From the NCBI GenBank assembly GCA_030157545.1, contig JAOAUN010000084.1, positions 375 to 64,374 on the forward strand: a stretch of DNA of 64,000 bases. Reading direction: 5' to 3'. A program made the position numbers and the translations under genes. Shown here piece by piece: positions 1 to 7,464 of this stretch. Below the pieces are notes generated by a model, which saw only the letters and a program-made list of their open reading frames with translations, was not told the DNA's origin and ran no database searches. Source of the stretch: Burkholderiaceae bacterium (lineage in GTDB: Bacteria; Pseudomonadota; Gammaproteobacteria; Burkholderiales; Burkholderiaceae_D). How positions within the stretch are numbered: the stretch's first letter is position 1; every line of letters starts with the position of its first letter.

Positions 1-11
1 GAAGACCGGGA

Positions 12-35
12 GATTCCCGCCGCCTCCACCAAAAT
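12..35 (+). other. tmRNA/tRNA-like 3' end fragment (possible att-site remnant)
   Basis: GATTCCCGCCGCCTCCACCA resembles the T-arm 3' strand, acceptor stem and CCA of beta-proteobacterial tmRNA; the 5' half of the T-arm is not normal (CGGGAGATT rather than GGGTTCGATT). Rest of gene would lie outside or be absent. Confidence 0.4.
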
Positions 36-54
36 TAAACAGCCACCCGGTTTT

Positions 55-107
55 TGAACTGCACCCCAAAAGTGTGGACGGGTGTCCAACTTTTGGGGTG
101 CAGTTCA
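55..107. mobile_element. Back-to-back inverted terminal repeats of an IS3-family-like element (IS remnant, no transposase)
   Basis: TGAACTGCACCCCAAAAG (55-72) is an exact inverted repeat of CTTTTGGGGTGCAGTTCA (90-107); the TG...CCCCAAAAGTTGGACA form resembles IS3/IS150-group ends. Confidence 0.55.
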
Positions 108-445
108 CTTTCCATGCTTGGTCAAATTGGCCCGCACGCGTGGCGCCTTGTCGCGATGAACGAGATGAGCCACGTGCTGAGTTCGAATCAGCGCACCTTC
201 TGGCTGCGCATCGATCCATCGGCTCATGACTTCGGCTGACATTGGCTGCGACTCCGGCGGGCTCGGTGGTCGACACCTGCAGGCACGATTCCTCGTAGGA
301 TTCGATGTCGACTTGCCGGTACAGTACGCGCCCCTTCAGCTTCATGAATTTCAGCCCTATGCCTTCGCTGCGCCAGCGTTCAAGGCAGGCCTCGCTGAGA
401 TGCCAGCGCGTGCAGTTGTTTTTGGTTGAGGTGAACGACTTCCAT
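108..445 (-). pseudogene. Frameshifted excisionase/AlpA-like helix-turn-helix DNA-binding protein remnant
   Basis: Minus strand reads MEVVHLNQKQL, then after a ~1-nt frameshift RWHLSEACLERWRSEGIGLKFMKLKGRVLYRQVDIESYEESCL; typical small HTH fold split over two frames and running into the IS remnant. Confidence 0.5.
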
Positions 446-659
446 CTTGGTCTCCTTCCGAATGGGTTGGCAAGAGTCCATGAACGCACTGTTTGGCCCA
501 CCAGCCAAGCGATAGGTGCGCCGATCTACTCTCCGCAAAGAAAAAGTAATGGCGCAGTCCGGGCATGCGACGGGCGAACTGCGCCACAAATTGGCGCGGT
601 TCTGAAAATCGCGCAACATTGGATGTAAATGGGTATCGAATTGGAAGCTAGACAGGAAA

Positions 660-778
660 ATATTTCCCGATCAGGAAATATACAGTCCATCAGAGGACTA
701 ACCACACCGAACATTCCCGATCGGGAAATATCGCTTGCAAATAGTCCAATTGCGGCTGATAATTTCCCGAACGGGAAA
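660..778. promoter_or_regulatory. Three palindromic putative HipB operators upstream of hipBA
   Basis: ATATTTCCCGATCAGGAAATAT (660-681), TTCCCGATCGGGAA (714-727), TTTCCCGAACGGGAAA (763-778); centres 670.5, 720.5 and 770.5. Confidence 0.7.
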
Positions 779-789
779 CTGAGTAAGCC

Positions 790-1050
790 ATGACATCCAT
801 TCGATCACCTCAACAACTCGGCGATATACTGCGTGCCGCTCGCAAGCAACTCGGGCTGACACAGCCTCAGTTGGCGCTGGCAGCAGGGGTGGGTGTGCGC
901 TTCATTGTCGAACTTGAAGCAGGCAAACCCACCTTAAGACTAGAGAACGTACTGCGGGTCATTGATGCCTTGGGTGGCGAGATCCAGTTGAGCGGGTTGC
1001 CATCATCCGTGGCCAACGATCAACGCGAGGGGGACAACCATGGCACATGA
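790..1050 (+). CDS. hipB: HipB-like XRE-family antitoxin/transcriptional regulator
   Basis: HTH_3 pattern LGDILRAARKQLGLTQPQLALAAGVGVRFIVELEAGKPTLRLENVLRVIDALG; overlaps hipA. Confidence 0.85.
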   Translation: MTSIRSPQQLGDILRAARKQLGLTQPQLALAAGVGVRFIVELEAGKPTLRLENVLRVIDALGGEIQLSGLPSSVANDQREGDNHGT

Positions 1051-2335
1051 GCTGGAAGTCTGGCTTTTCGCCGAACGTGTCGGCACGTTGGCACTGGTCG
1101 ATGGGCGGCTAAATTTTTGCTACGCACCCGATTGGCTGTCACACAAAGACGCCGTTACCTTGTCCGCCTCGCTGCCCCTGCAAGCGGAGCCGTTCGACGA
1201 TCGCAAAACGCGTCCATTCTTCGCTGGTCTTCTACCCGAAGGGCAAATGCGCCGCCTGATTGCGCAGCAGTTTCAGGTGTCTGGCCAGAACGACTTTGCG
1301 CTGCTGGACCACATCGGCGGCGAATGCGCCGGGGCCGTGACCTTCCATGAACCAGGGCAGGCTTTGCCTGTGCCGACACGCAGCAATGACGTTCAATGGC
1401 TGAGCGACCAGGAGGTCGTTGCTATCCTGGATGAATTGCCGCGTCGCCCCATGCTGGCGGGCAAAGACGGTTTGCGGCTTTCTTTGGCGGGAGCCCAGGA
1501 CAAACTGCCGGTGGTGTTTGATGGTGCGCGCATTGGACTACCCCTTAATGGCACACCCAGCTCCCACATCCTGAAACCGGCCATCCACGCCGTTGACGAC
1601 AGTGTGATCAACGAAGGGTTTTGCATGGCGCTGGCTGAGGCCATGCAACTCAAGCCAGCGAAATCGAAAGTTCACTTTGTGCTGGATCGCTCGTTTCTGC
1701 TAGTTGAGCGCTACGACCGACTGATTGACGCCCAGGGGCACCGGCAACGGCTTCATCAAGAGGACTTCTGCCAGGTACTTGGCGTGGTGCCCGAAATGAA
1801 GTACCAGAATGAAGGTGGTCCGGATCTGGTGCAGTGTTTTGATCTGGTGCGCAGTGCGACGCGCCCCAGTGCGCCGCAAGTCCTGCGACTGCTCGACTAC
1901 GTGATCTTCAATGCGCTGATTGGCAATCATGATGCGCACGCCAAGAATTTCTCTCTGCTGTACTCAGGCAAGGCCCCCGTTCTGGCACCGTTCTACGACA
2001 CGCTGTCGACGGCGGTGTATCCAACACTGACGCAGAAGATGGCGATGAAAATCGGCAGCAAGTACAAATTCAGCGAAGTTCAGGCGCGGCACTGGGAGCA
2101 GTTTGCCGAAGGCGTCGGCTTTACCAAAGCGCAGGCCAAACGGCGCATTCTGGAGTTGGCAAAGTTACTGCCAGCGACGGCGCGCAAGCTCCAGTCTGAC
2201 CCTGGACACAGTTTTGCTGGCAATCCAGTGGTTGAGCAAATCAATACCTTGATTGAACAACGCTGCGCCCTGACGATTCGGCGGCTCACCAATCCCGCCG
2301 CCGAAAATGACGCAGCCGCCGAACCCCTGGTCTGA
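1040..2335 (+). CDS. hipA: HipA-family Ser/Thr kinase toxin
   Basis: LPLQAEPFDDRKTRPFFAGLLPEG, GGECAGAV, SLAGAQDKLPV and GNHDAHAKNFSLL motifs; coupled to hipB. Confidence 0.9.
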   Translation: MAHELEVWLFAERVGTLALVDGRLNFCYAPDWLSHKDAVTLSASLPLQAEPFDDRKTRPFFAGLLPEGQMRRLIAQQFQVSGQNDFALLDHIGGECAGAVTFHEPGQALPVPTRSNDVQWLSDQEVVAILDELPRRPMLAGKDGLRLSLAGAQDKLPVVFDGARIGLPLNGTPSSHILKPAIHAVDDSVINEGFCMALAEAMQLKPAKSKVHFVLDRSFLLVERYDRLIDAQGHRQRLHQEDFCQVLGVVPEMKYQNEGGPDLVQCFDLVRSATRPSAPQVLRLLDYVIFNALIGNHDAHAKNFSLLYSGKAPVLAPFYDTLSTAVYPTLTQKMAMKIGSKYKFSEVQARHWEQFAEGVGFTKAQAKRRILELAKLLPATARKLQSDPGHSFAGNPVVEQINTLIEQRCALTIRRLTNPAAENDAAAEPLV

Positions 2336-2528
2336 ACCATCATGCGGACACAGGTTCAATCCCGAGCTTGGTGATCTGCATCCCAAGTTAGTCTGGAATT
2401 GACATAGAGCCTGCAGTTGAATCGATTTATGATCGAATTTGGTGATCGGCTCCGCGGCCATCAATAACTGCTTTGCCAGTATTTATACAGAATAATTTAC
2501 AGGCTCGCTGAAATTGTTGGGTGAGTAC

Positions 2529-2846
2529 TCAGTGTGCCGCCGCCTCATCCAAAAGGGCGCAGCGAGGGATTGAATCAAGTCGTTTACCTAATTCTCGACG
2601 AGCGACCTGCGTATCGTGGTGCGATTGCACGGCTAACCACCAGCCATCACTCAGCCCAAAATACCGGCACAGCAACAAATCTGTTTCCGCTGTCACAGCG
2701 CGTTTGCCAGACACAATGTCGTAGACGCGTGTTGCAGGTACATCAATGTCTTTTGCCAGTCGATACGGGGTCAACCCCAAAGGTTTTAGGAATTCTTCCT
2801 GCAACATTTCGCCAGGAGACACTGGTGCAATTTTGGTCATGATCAA
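2529..2846 (-). CDS. higA: HigA-family addiction module antitoxin (XRE)
   Basis: PVSPGEMLQEEFLKPLGLTPYRLAKDIDVPATRVYDIVSGKRAVTAETDLLLCRYFGLSDGWWL is the canonical HigA/VapI pattern. Confidence 0.9.
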   Translation of the reverse strand: MIMTKIAPVSPGEMLQEEFLKPLGLTPYRLAKDIDVPATRVYDIVSGKRAVTAETDLLLCRYFGLSDGWWLAVQSHHDTQVARRELGKRLDSIPRCALLDEAAAH

Positions 2847-2852
2847 ACTCCT

Positions 2853-3134
2853 TTAGTGGTAATCGACGATTTCCACATCATGGGCACGGTCATCAGCCCA
2901 TATGAAACAGACCCGCCACTGATCGTTGATACGGATGCTGTGCTGTCCCGCCCGATCTCCTCGCAAGGACTCCAGGCGATTGCCCGGGGGAACCCGAAGA
3001 TCCTCCAAACGCGAAGATACTGCCAGTTGAGTGAGCTTGCGCAGGGCTGCCCGCTCAATGTTGACCCAACGAGAAACGCGCTCGCCACGGTAGAGAGCGG
3101 CCGTGTCGGCACATCGGAAGGATTGGATCGGCAT
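2853..3134 (-). CDS. higB: HigB-family RelE-like toxin
   Basis: SIRINDQWRVCFIWADDRAHDVEIVDYH C-terminus typical of HigB/RelE; immediately upstream of higA. ATG at 3134 used instead of the TTG at 3140. Confidence 0.88.
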   Translation of the reverse strand: MPIQSFRCADTAALYRGERVSRWVNIERAALRKLTQLAVSSRLEDLRVPPGNRLESLRGDRAGQHSIRINDQWRVCFIWADDRAHDVEIVDYH

Positions 3135-3164
3135 ACCCAATATTACCGAGTTGCGTTAATAACG

Positions 3165-3416
3165 TCAAACAGGAATAGTCTGGGAATTTCCATAGTGGCA
3201 AAACTTACCTATGCCGCCGCTGCCAAACACTATGCCGAACAGGTGGTTGGGGTCGATCCGAGCGCTATGTTCAAGCATCCTCATCGTGGATGTTTCGAGA
3301 TCAGCTGGCAGAGGATAAACATTACCTGCTTCGATGTCTCGGTCGAGCTTTGCCAGTTTGATGGCGACCATGTCGTTTCTTTTACTATGCTCATTTCCAG
3401 ACCTCGTACCAAGCAC
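3165..3416 (-). CDS. Small hypothetical protein between Fic and HigBA
   Basis: ORF only (83 aa), same strand as neighbours; no family recognised. Confidence 0.25.
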   Translation of the reverse strand: MLGTRSGNEHSKRNDMVAIKLAKLDRDIEAGNVYPLPADLETSTMRMLEHSARIDPNHLFGIVFGSGGIGKFCHYGNSQTIPV

Positions 3417-4785
3417 GAAATTCGCTGGGCCTTAGGCGGTATCGGGCAATGTTGCCCTCATGAAGACTGAGCAGTTGGTTCTCTACCACTTCAATGAATC
3501 GTTCGCGATCCGGGGTCTCGATCTGCTCTTGTGCAAAGAGGTGGATGTGACTGATGGCCTGTGCCTTGCTCAGCTTTTCTCGCACCACAGTCGCGACTGC
3601 TTTGGTGATGTACTGCCTGTGCTGCAAACGGAAGGGGTCAGGGTCGCCTAACGACTGGCGCACAGCGGAATAGCGCGCGCAGGAACGTTTGTAGGCCCAG
3701 ACGAACACATCGCGCAAAAGCTCAACTCGGTTGGCTTCATAAATGCCCAGCATGGCGCTGATGTAGGTGCTCTGCGACACATCGACAAAGGACAGTGGGC
3801 ACAGATTGCGTTGAATCAGCGGAATGTTGGCGGCCAGGCGTGATACCCGTTTGTTGACGTCCTCAAAAGGCTGCAAATACGGCAAATGCACCATCGCAAA
3901 AAACGCCTGTTCGAAGGGGTCTCGTATGGCAGCGGCCGTATCCAGTACCTGTTGGAAACATTCCTCGATCCGTTGCGGCCCTTCCAACGGCAAGAAGGTA
4001 GTTTGGCCAATGCCAACAGCGATGGTGCGCAAGCGACCACTGGCGGTGGGATCGTCCAGCAAGTTGTCTGACAGCAGGGCGTGCAGGTTAAGCAGGGTAT
4101 AGCGGTTGAAGCCAATCTCCCCGGCTGAATCGATCAAGAACTCAATGGCTTCCTTGTGATTCAGAATCATCTGCGCCTCGAGTGCATCCTTGCCGGATGC
4201 GGCCTCGCCAGCCGAAATCAATCGTTCTGTTTCCAGCAGGGAATAGGTGTTGCCCTCCAGCCGACTGGAGTTCCATGACAGGTCGATCAGTAGTCGATGG
4301 GCCAGCTGGCGGGCGTAGGTTCCTGCCGGTTCATTGCTGCTGACGGCTTGTCCCTTTGACAGCAGTTCGTCTCGAATTGCTTGGCTGAGGTAAAAGGTTT
4401 CATTAGGTCGGTAGTTATCTAGAAATGCCCGGTTGTAGCCTACTGGCTTGCGCAGCATCAAGGGGCGTCGCACCTGCTGCTCGACCTCTTTCGCTTCTGG
4501 CGACATGGGGATCAGGATTTCAGCGTGAGCGCTTACGGTTGCCTTTGCGACGATATTGACCTGCGCGCTCACCACCTTGTCGCGAAGATATTTGATCGCG
4601 CGACCTTGACCCTCACGACGGACTCGCTCCTGAGCAATCAGGCTGTTGAGCCAGCGCTGCAGTGTTCGACGGTTAGGCGGCGCCGTCAGCGTTTCTTCAA
4701 TCTGCTCGATGCTGGCGCCGCCAGGAAAGCGAGCAATGGCTTCAATCACCTCGTCATAGGTGTCTGTCGGGATAAGTCTGGCCAT
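3391..4785 (-). CDS. Fic family protein with N-terminal winged-HTH-like region and degenerate Fic core
   Basis: SSRLEGNTYS inhibitory-helix motif, Fic region HLPYLQPFEDVNKRVSRLAANIPLI; ATG at 4785 preceded by GGAGAGACC. Confidence 0.85.
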   Translation of the reverse strand: MARLIPTDTYDEVIEAIARFPGGASIEQIEETLTAPPNRRTLQRWLNSLIAQERVRREGQGRAIKYLRDKVVSAQVNIVAKATVSAHAEILIPMSPEAKEVEQQVRRPLMLRKPVGYNRAFLDNYRPNETFYLSQAIRDELLSKGQAVSSNEPAGTYARQLAHRLLIDLSWNSSRLEGNTYSLLETERLISAGEAASGKDALEAQMILNHKEAIEFLIDSAGEIGFNRYTLLNLHALLSDNLLDDPTASGRLRTIAVGIGQTTFLPLEGPQRIEECFQQVLDTAAAIRDPFEQAFFAMVHLPYLQPFEDVNKRVSRLAANIPLIQRNLCPLSFVDVSQSTYISAMLGIYEANRVELLRDVFVWAYKRSCARYSAVRQSLGDPDPFRLQHRQYITKAVATVVREKLSKAQAISHIHLFAQEQIETPDRERFIEVVENQLLSLHEGNIARYRLRPSEFRAWYEVWK

Positions 4786-4813
4786 GGTCTCTCCTGTCGC
4801 GCATTCGTTGAAT

Positions 4814-4873
4814 AGCGACACTAAGCACGTCAAAGTGTCGCGAAAATATTATCGCGACATTAATGGTGTCGCG
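4814..4873. promoter_or_regulatory. Putative operator upstream of fic
   Basis: Perfect inverted repeat TGTCGCGA-N8-TCGCGACA (4836-4859) flanked by further AGCGACAC and GTGTCGCG half-sites. Confidence 0.5.
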
Positions 4874-5134
4874 CAAGACTTTTCCCGACATAAAGGAGGT
4901 TGTTATGCCAGCCATCACGCGCCTAGGCGCCTAGCTCTCTTTCCGGCACATTCTCTCTAGCGCTCTTGCGAGAAGCAATACCCCAGAGTCCGGAAGGCAG
5001 GCGTAATCGACTCAATAAAATCAACAACTTACGTGCGGAAGAATCGATCGGTTTTTTTTATCGATTTGATAGGGTGCACATGGTCAACCATCGAGCACAC
5101 CAATGGGATGCTAAATTGACTTTCATCTGAATTA

Positions 5135-5151
5135 TTGGCATATTATGCCAA
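5135..5151. promoter_or_regulatory. Putative ParD operator overlapping the parDE promoter
   Basis: Perfect 17-bp palindrome TTGGCATATTATGCCAA about 20 bp upstream of parD; TTGACT lies 5' as a plausible -35. Confidence 0.55.
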
Positions 5152-5172
5152 TCAAGCTTTCGAGAGCTCAGT

Positions 5173-5454
5173 ATGCCCACACGCAATGTTGTACTAACCG
5201 ATCATCAAGCCTCGCTGGTCGAGCACCTGGTTGCCAGCGGCCGTTATCAAAATGCTAGCGAGGTTCTTCGAGAGGGTCTTCGCCTCGTCGAGCAACGCGA
5301 GGCCGAAGATGCTTATCGTCTTGAGGCACTTCGGTCCGCCGTGAAGGTTGGCGTCGAAGACATCGCAGCCGGAAAATTCAAGGCTTTTGAGAAAAAAGAG
5401 TCGCTGCGGGCTCACCTGAAATCCATCACTGACAAAGCGATTTCTGGCAGATGA
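5173..5454 (+). CDS. parD: ParD-family ribbon-helix-helix antitoxin
   Basis: VVLTDHQASLVEHLVASGRYQNASEVLREGLRLVEQRE; 4-bp overlap with the downstream toxin gene. Confidence 0.88.
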   Translation: MPTRNVVLTDHQASLVEHLVASGRYQNASEVLREGLRLVEQREAEDAYRLEALRSAVKVGVEDIAAGKFKAFEKKESLRAHLKSITDKAISGR

Positions 5455-5801
5455 GCTTGGCTTGGCATATTCGCCTGGCAGATCAAGCCGAAAAAGATTT
5501 GCTCGATATCACCCGATGGACGGTTGAGAATTTCGGTACGCGGCAAGCCGAGCACTACGCTGAAACCATCGCGCTTGCAATTGAGGCTTTGCATCACGGT
5601 CCAGATATTTTGGGAGCCAAAGTACGGGACGATATTGGTACGGGGATTCGCACCTTACATGTGGCACGGCAAGGCAGAAAAGGACGCCATTTCGTGACCT
5701 TCTCCGTTTCGGATGGGCACATCATCAATGTCCTTCGATTACTGCATCACTGCATAGATTTGACCACGTATCTTCCGGAAGATCACAATGAACCGCATTA
5801 G
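5451..5801 (+). CDS. parE: ParE-family RelE-superfamily toxin
   Basis: IRLADQAEKDLLDITRWTVENFGTRQAEHYAETIALAIEAL ... RHFVTFSVSDGHIINVLRLLHHCID. Confidence 0.88.
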   Translation: MSLAWHIRLADQAEKDLLDITRWTVENFGTRQAEHYAETIALAIEALHHGPDILGAKVRDDIGTGIRTLHVARQGRKGRHFVTFSVSDGHIINVLRLLHHCIDLTTYLPEDHNEPH

Positions 5802-5939
5802 AGATGATCAATTCAACCTAAATTATGTTTAATAAAGCTCTGAGCTACGGGACCAATCACACGAATCCTTCCTTATCACCCATAACGATTACATATGCGC
5901 TTTGAGACCAAATTAGATTCCGGGTTCGTCCTCACCACC

Positions 5940-5985
5940 AAAAATTAACAAGCCACCCAGTTTTTCGGGTGGCTTGTTAATTTTT
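5940..5985. terminator. Strong bidirectional intrinsic terminator / palindromic repeat
   Basis: Perfect 19-bp arms AAAAATTAACAAGCCACCC (5940-5958) and GGGTGGCTTGTTAATTTTT (5967-5985). Confidence 0.85.
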
Positions 5986-6014
5986 GATCGCAGTTTGTGA
6001 GAATTGAATTGGCG

Positions 6015-6103
6015 GGACGAGGAGCAAGCAGGGAATTCACGCCGCATGCGGCGTGCCTGCGAGCGGATTCACGCTTGCAAGCGCGAAGATCGGGAGATTC
6101 CCG
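6015..6103 (-). repeat. Dispersed structured intergenic repeat, copy C (inverse orientation)
   Basis: Contains CACGCCGCATGCGGCGTG (6038-6055) and TTCACGCTTGCAAGCGCGAA (6068-6087); aligns to the reverse complement of the ~47.0 and ~57.0 kb copies. Confidence 0.6.
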
Positions 6104-6255
6104 TAAGCTCTGGATTCCCCCCCAAGCCTAGCCTGTCCACCTGTTGTTCACGACCGTTCATGCCGCTGAATTCGGCACGTCAAACATGAACATGCCACTA
6201 CCAATCTTAAGTTTCGACTCAAGCGGCACTTGCGAGCCAGTAGCTAAGCAAAAAA

Positions 6256-7464
6256 TCAACCAAAGAGCGGAAAGGTCTTGAAATCTCCACCCAGCAGCGA
6301 CTTGCTGTCATGCTTCAGCCAGCCTTCGATCAGGCTCGCGTACACACGCCTGAAATCGGTCGTGAATTTCAAGTTGCCGCCTTCGTCGAGATTGGTCAGC
6401 GACGGCGCGTCGCCGTAGTGGCCGCCTTTCACCGGTTTGCCGATTACATACATGTGGTTCGCAGTGCCATGGTCGGTGCCCAAACTCGTGTTCTCGGCGG
6501 CGCGGCGACCGAATTCGGAAAACACCATCAAGGTCACATCATCGGCGCGGCCGATACGCTCCATGTCTTTCATGAAACCGGCAATCGCATCCGACGCATA
6601 GGACAGCAGGCGGCCATGCTGCTCGTTCTGCTGCACATGCGTATCGAAAGCATTGTGGCGAAACGCAACGTGGAATAGCTGGCTTGGCAGTCCTGCATTG
6701 ATGATCGCGGCGACCTTGTTCAAATCAAGTGCTTGGATGCCGTAGTCAACCGGCGTCTTGTAACCGTTCCACGCGGCACTCACCAGCTTCGATGCTTCGC
6801 GCGCGCTCGCGGCGACGTCGTCAAGATACTTGCGCGACGCATTATGCCCGTCAGCAGCAGCCGGATTGTCGAGCAGAGAGCGACTCTGCAGCAAGCCTTT
6901 GCGCGCGAAGCGTTCGGGATCGTCGAACACCACCGGCACATGGTGTTCGGACTGCACGGCGAGTGACTGGCGCTCGTCGATGTTGATCAGGAAGTTGGGC
7001 GTCAGCTTAGGATCGATCGCATCTGCGACCCGGCCCAGCCAGCCGAAGCGTTCGCCGCCGTTCGGCACACCGGTGTGCCAGTAAGCCATAGACTGAAAAT
7101 GCGACAGCGACTGCTGCGGATAGCCGCAACCGTGCACGATCGCCATCTTCCCATCTTTGTACAGCCGCTCGAAACCCAGCATGCCGGGATTGAATCCATA
7201 GTGGTCGTCAATCTTGCGCACCTTGTTGGCGGGCAGGCCGATGCGCGGACGCAGACGATAGTATTCATCGTCCGCGTAGGGCACCAGCGTGTTCAGTCCA
7301 TCGTTCGCGCCTGACATTTCGACTACGACGAGAATGCGTTTGTCGTTGCTGGCCGCGGCCAGCGCCGGCGACAGCGGCAAGCCGGCGGTGATGCCGAGTG
7401 CGCCAAGCGTCTTCAACAGGTCGCGACGCGTTGCGTTGATATGTGTGTGTTCCATAGTCTTCAT
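6256..7464 (-). CDS. DUF1501 domain-containing protein (Tat signal)
   Basis: TRRDLLKTLGALGITAGLPLSPALA Tat-like leader; VVEMSGANDGLNTLVPYADDEYYRLRP and FSEFGRRAAENTSLGTDHGTANHMYVIG typical of DUF1501. Confidence 0.9.
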   Translation of the reverse strand: MKTMEHTHINATRRDLLKTLGALGITAGLPLSPALAAASNDKRILVVVEMSGANDGLNTLVPYADDEYYRLRPRIGLPANKVRKIDDHYGFNPGMLGFERLYKDGKMAIVHGCGYPQQSLSHFQSMAYWHTGVPNGGERFGWLGRVADAIDPKLTPNFLINIDERQSLAVQSEHHVPVVFDDPERFARKGLLQSRSLLDNPAAADGHNASRKYLDDVAASAREASKLVSAAWNGYKTPVDYGIQALDLNKVAAIINAGLPSQLFHVAFRHNAFDTHVQQNEQHGRLLSYASDAIAGFMKDMERIGRADDVTLMVFSEFGRRAAENTSLGTDHGTANHMYVIGKPVKGGHYGDAPSLTNLDEGGNLKFTTDFRRVYASLIEGWLKHDSKSLLGGDFKTFPLFG

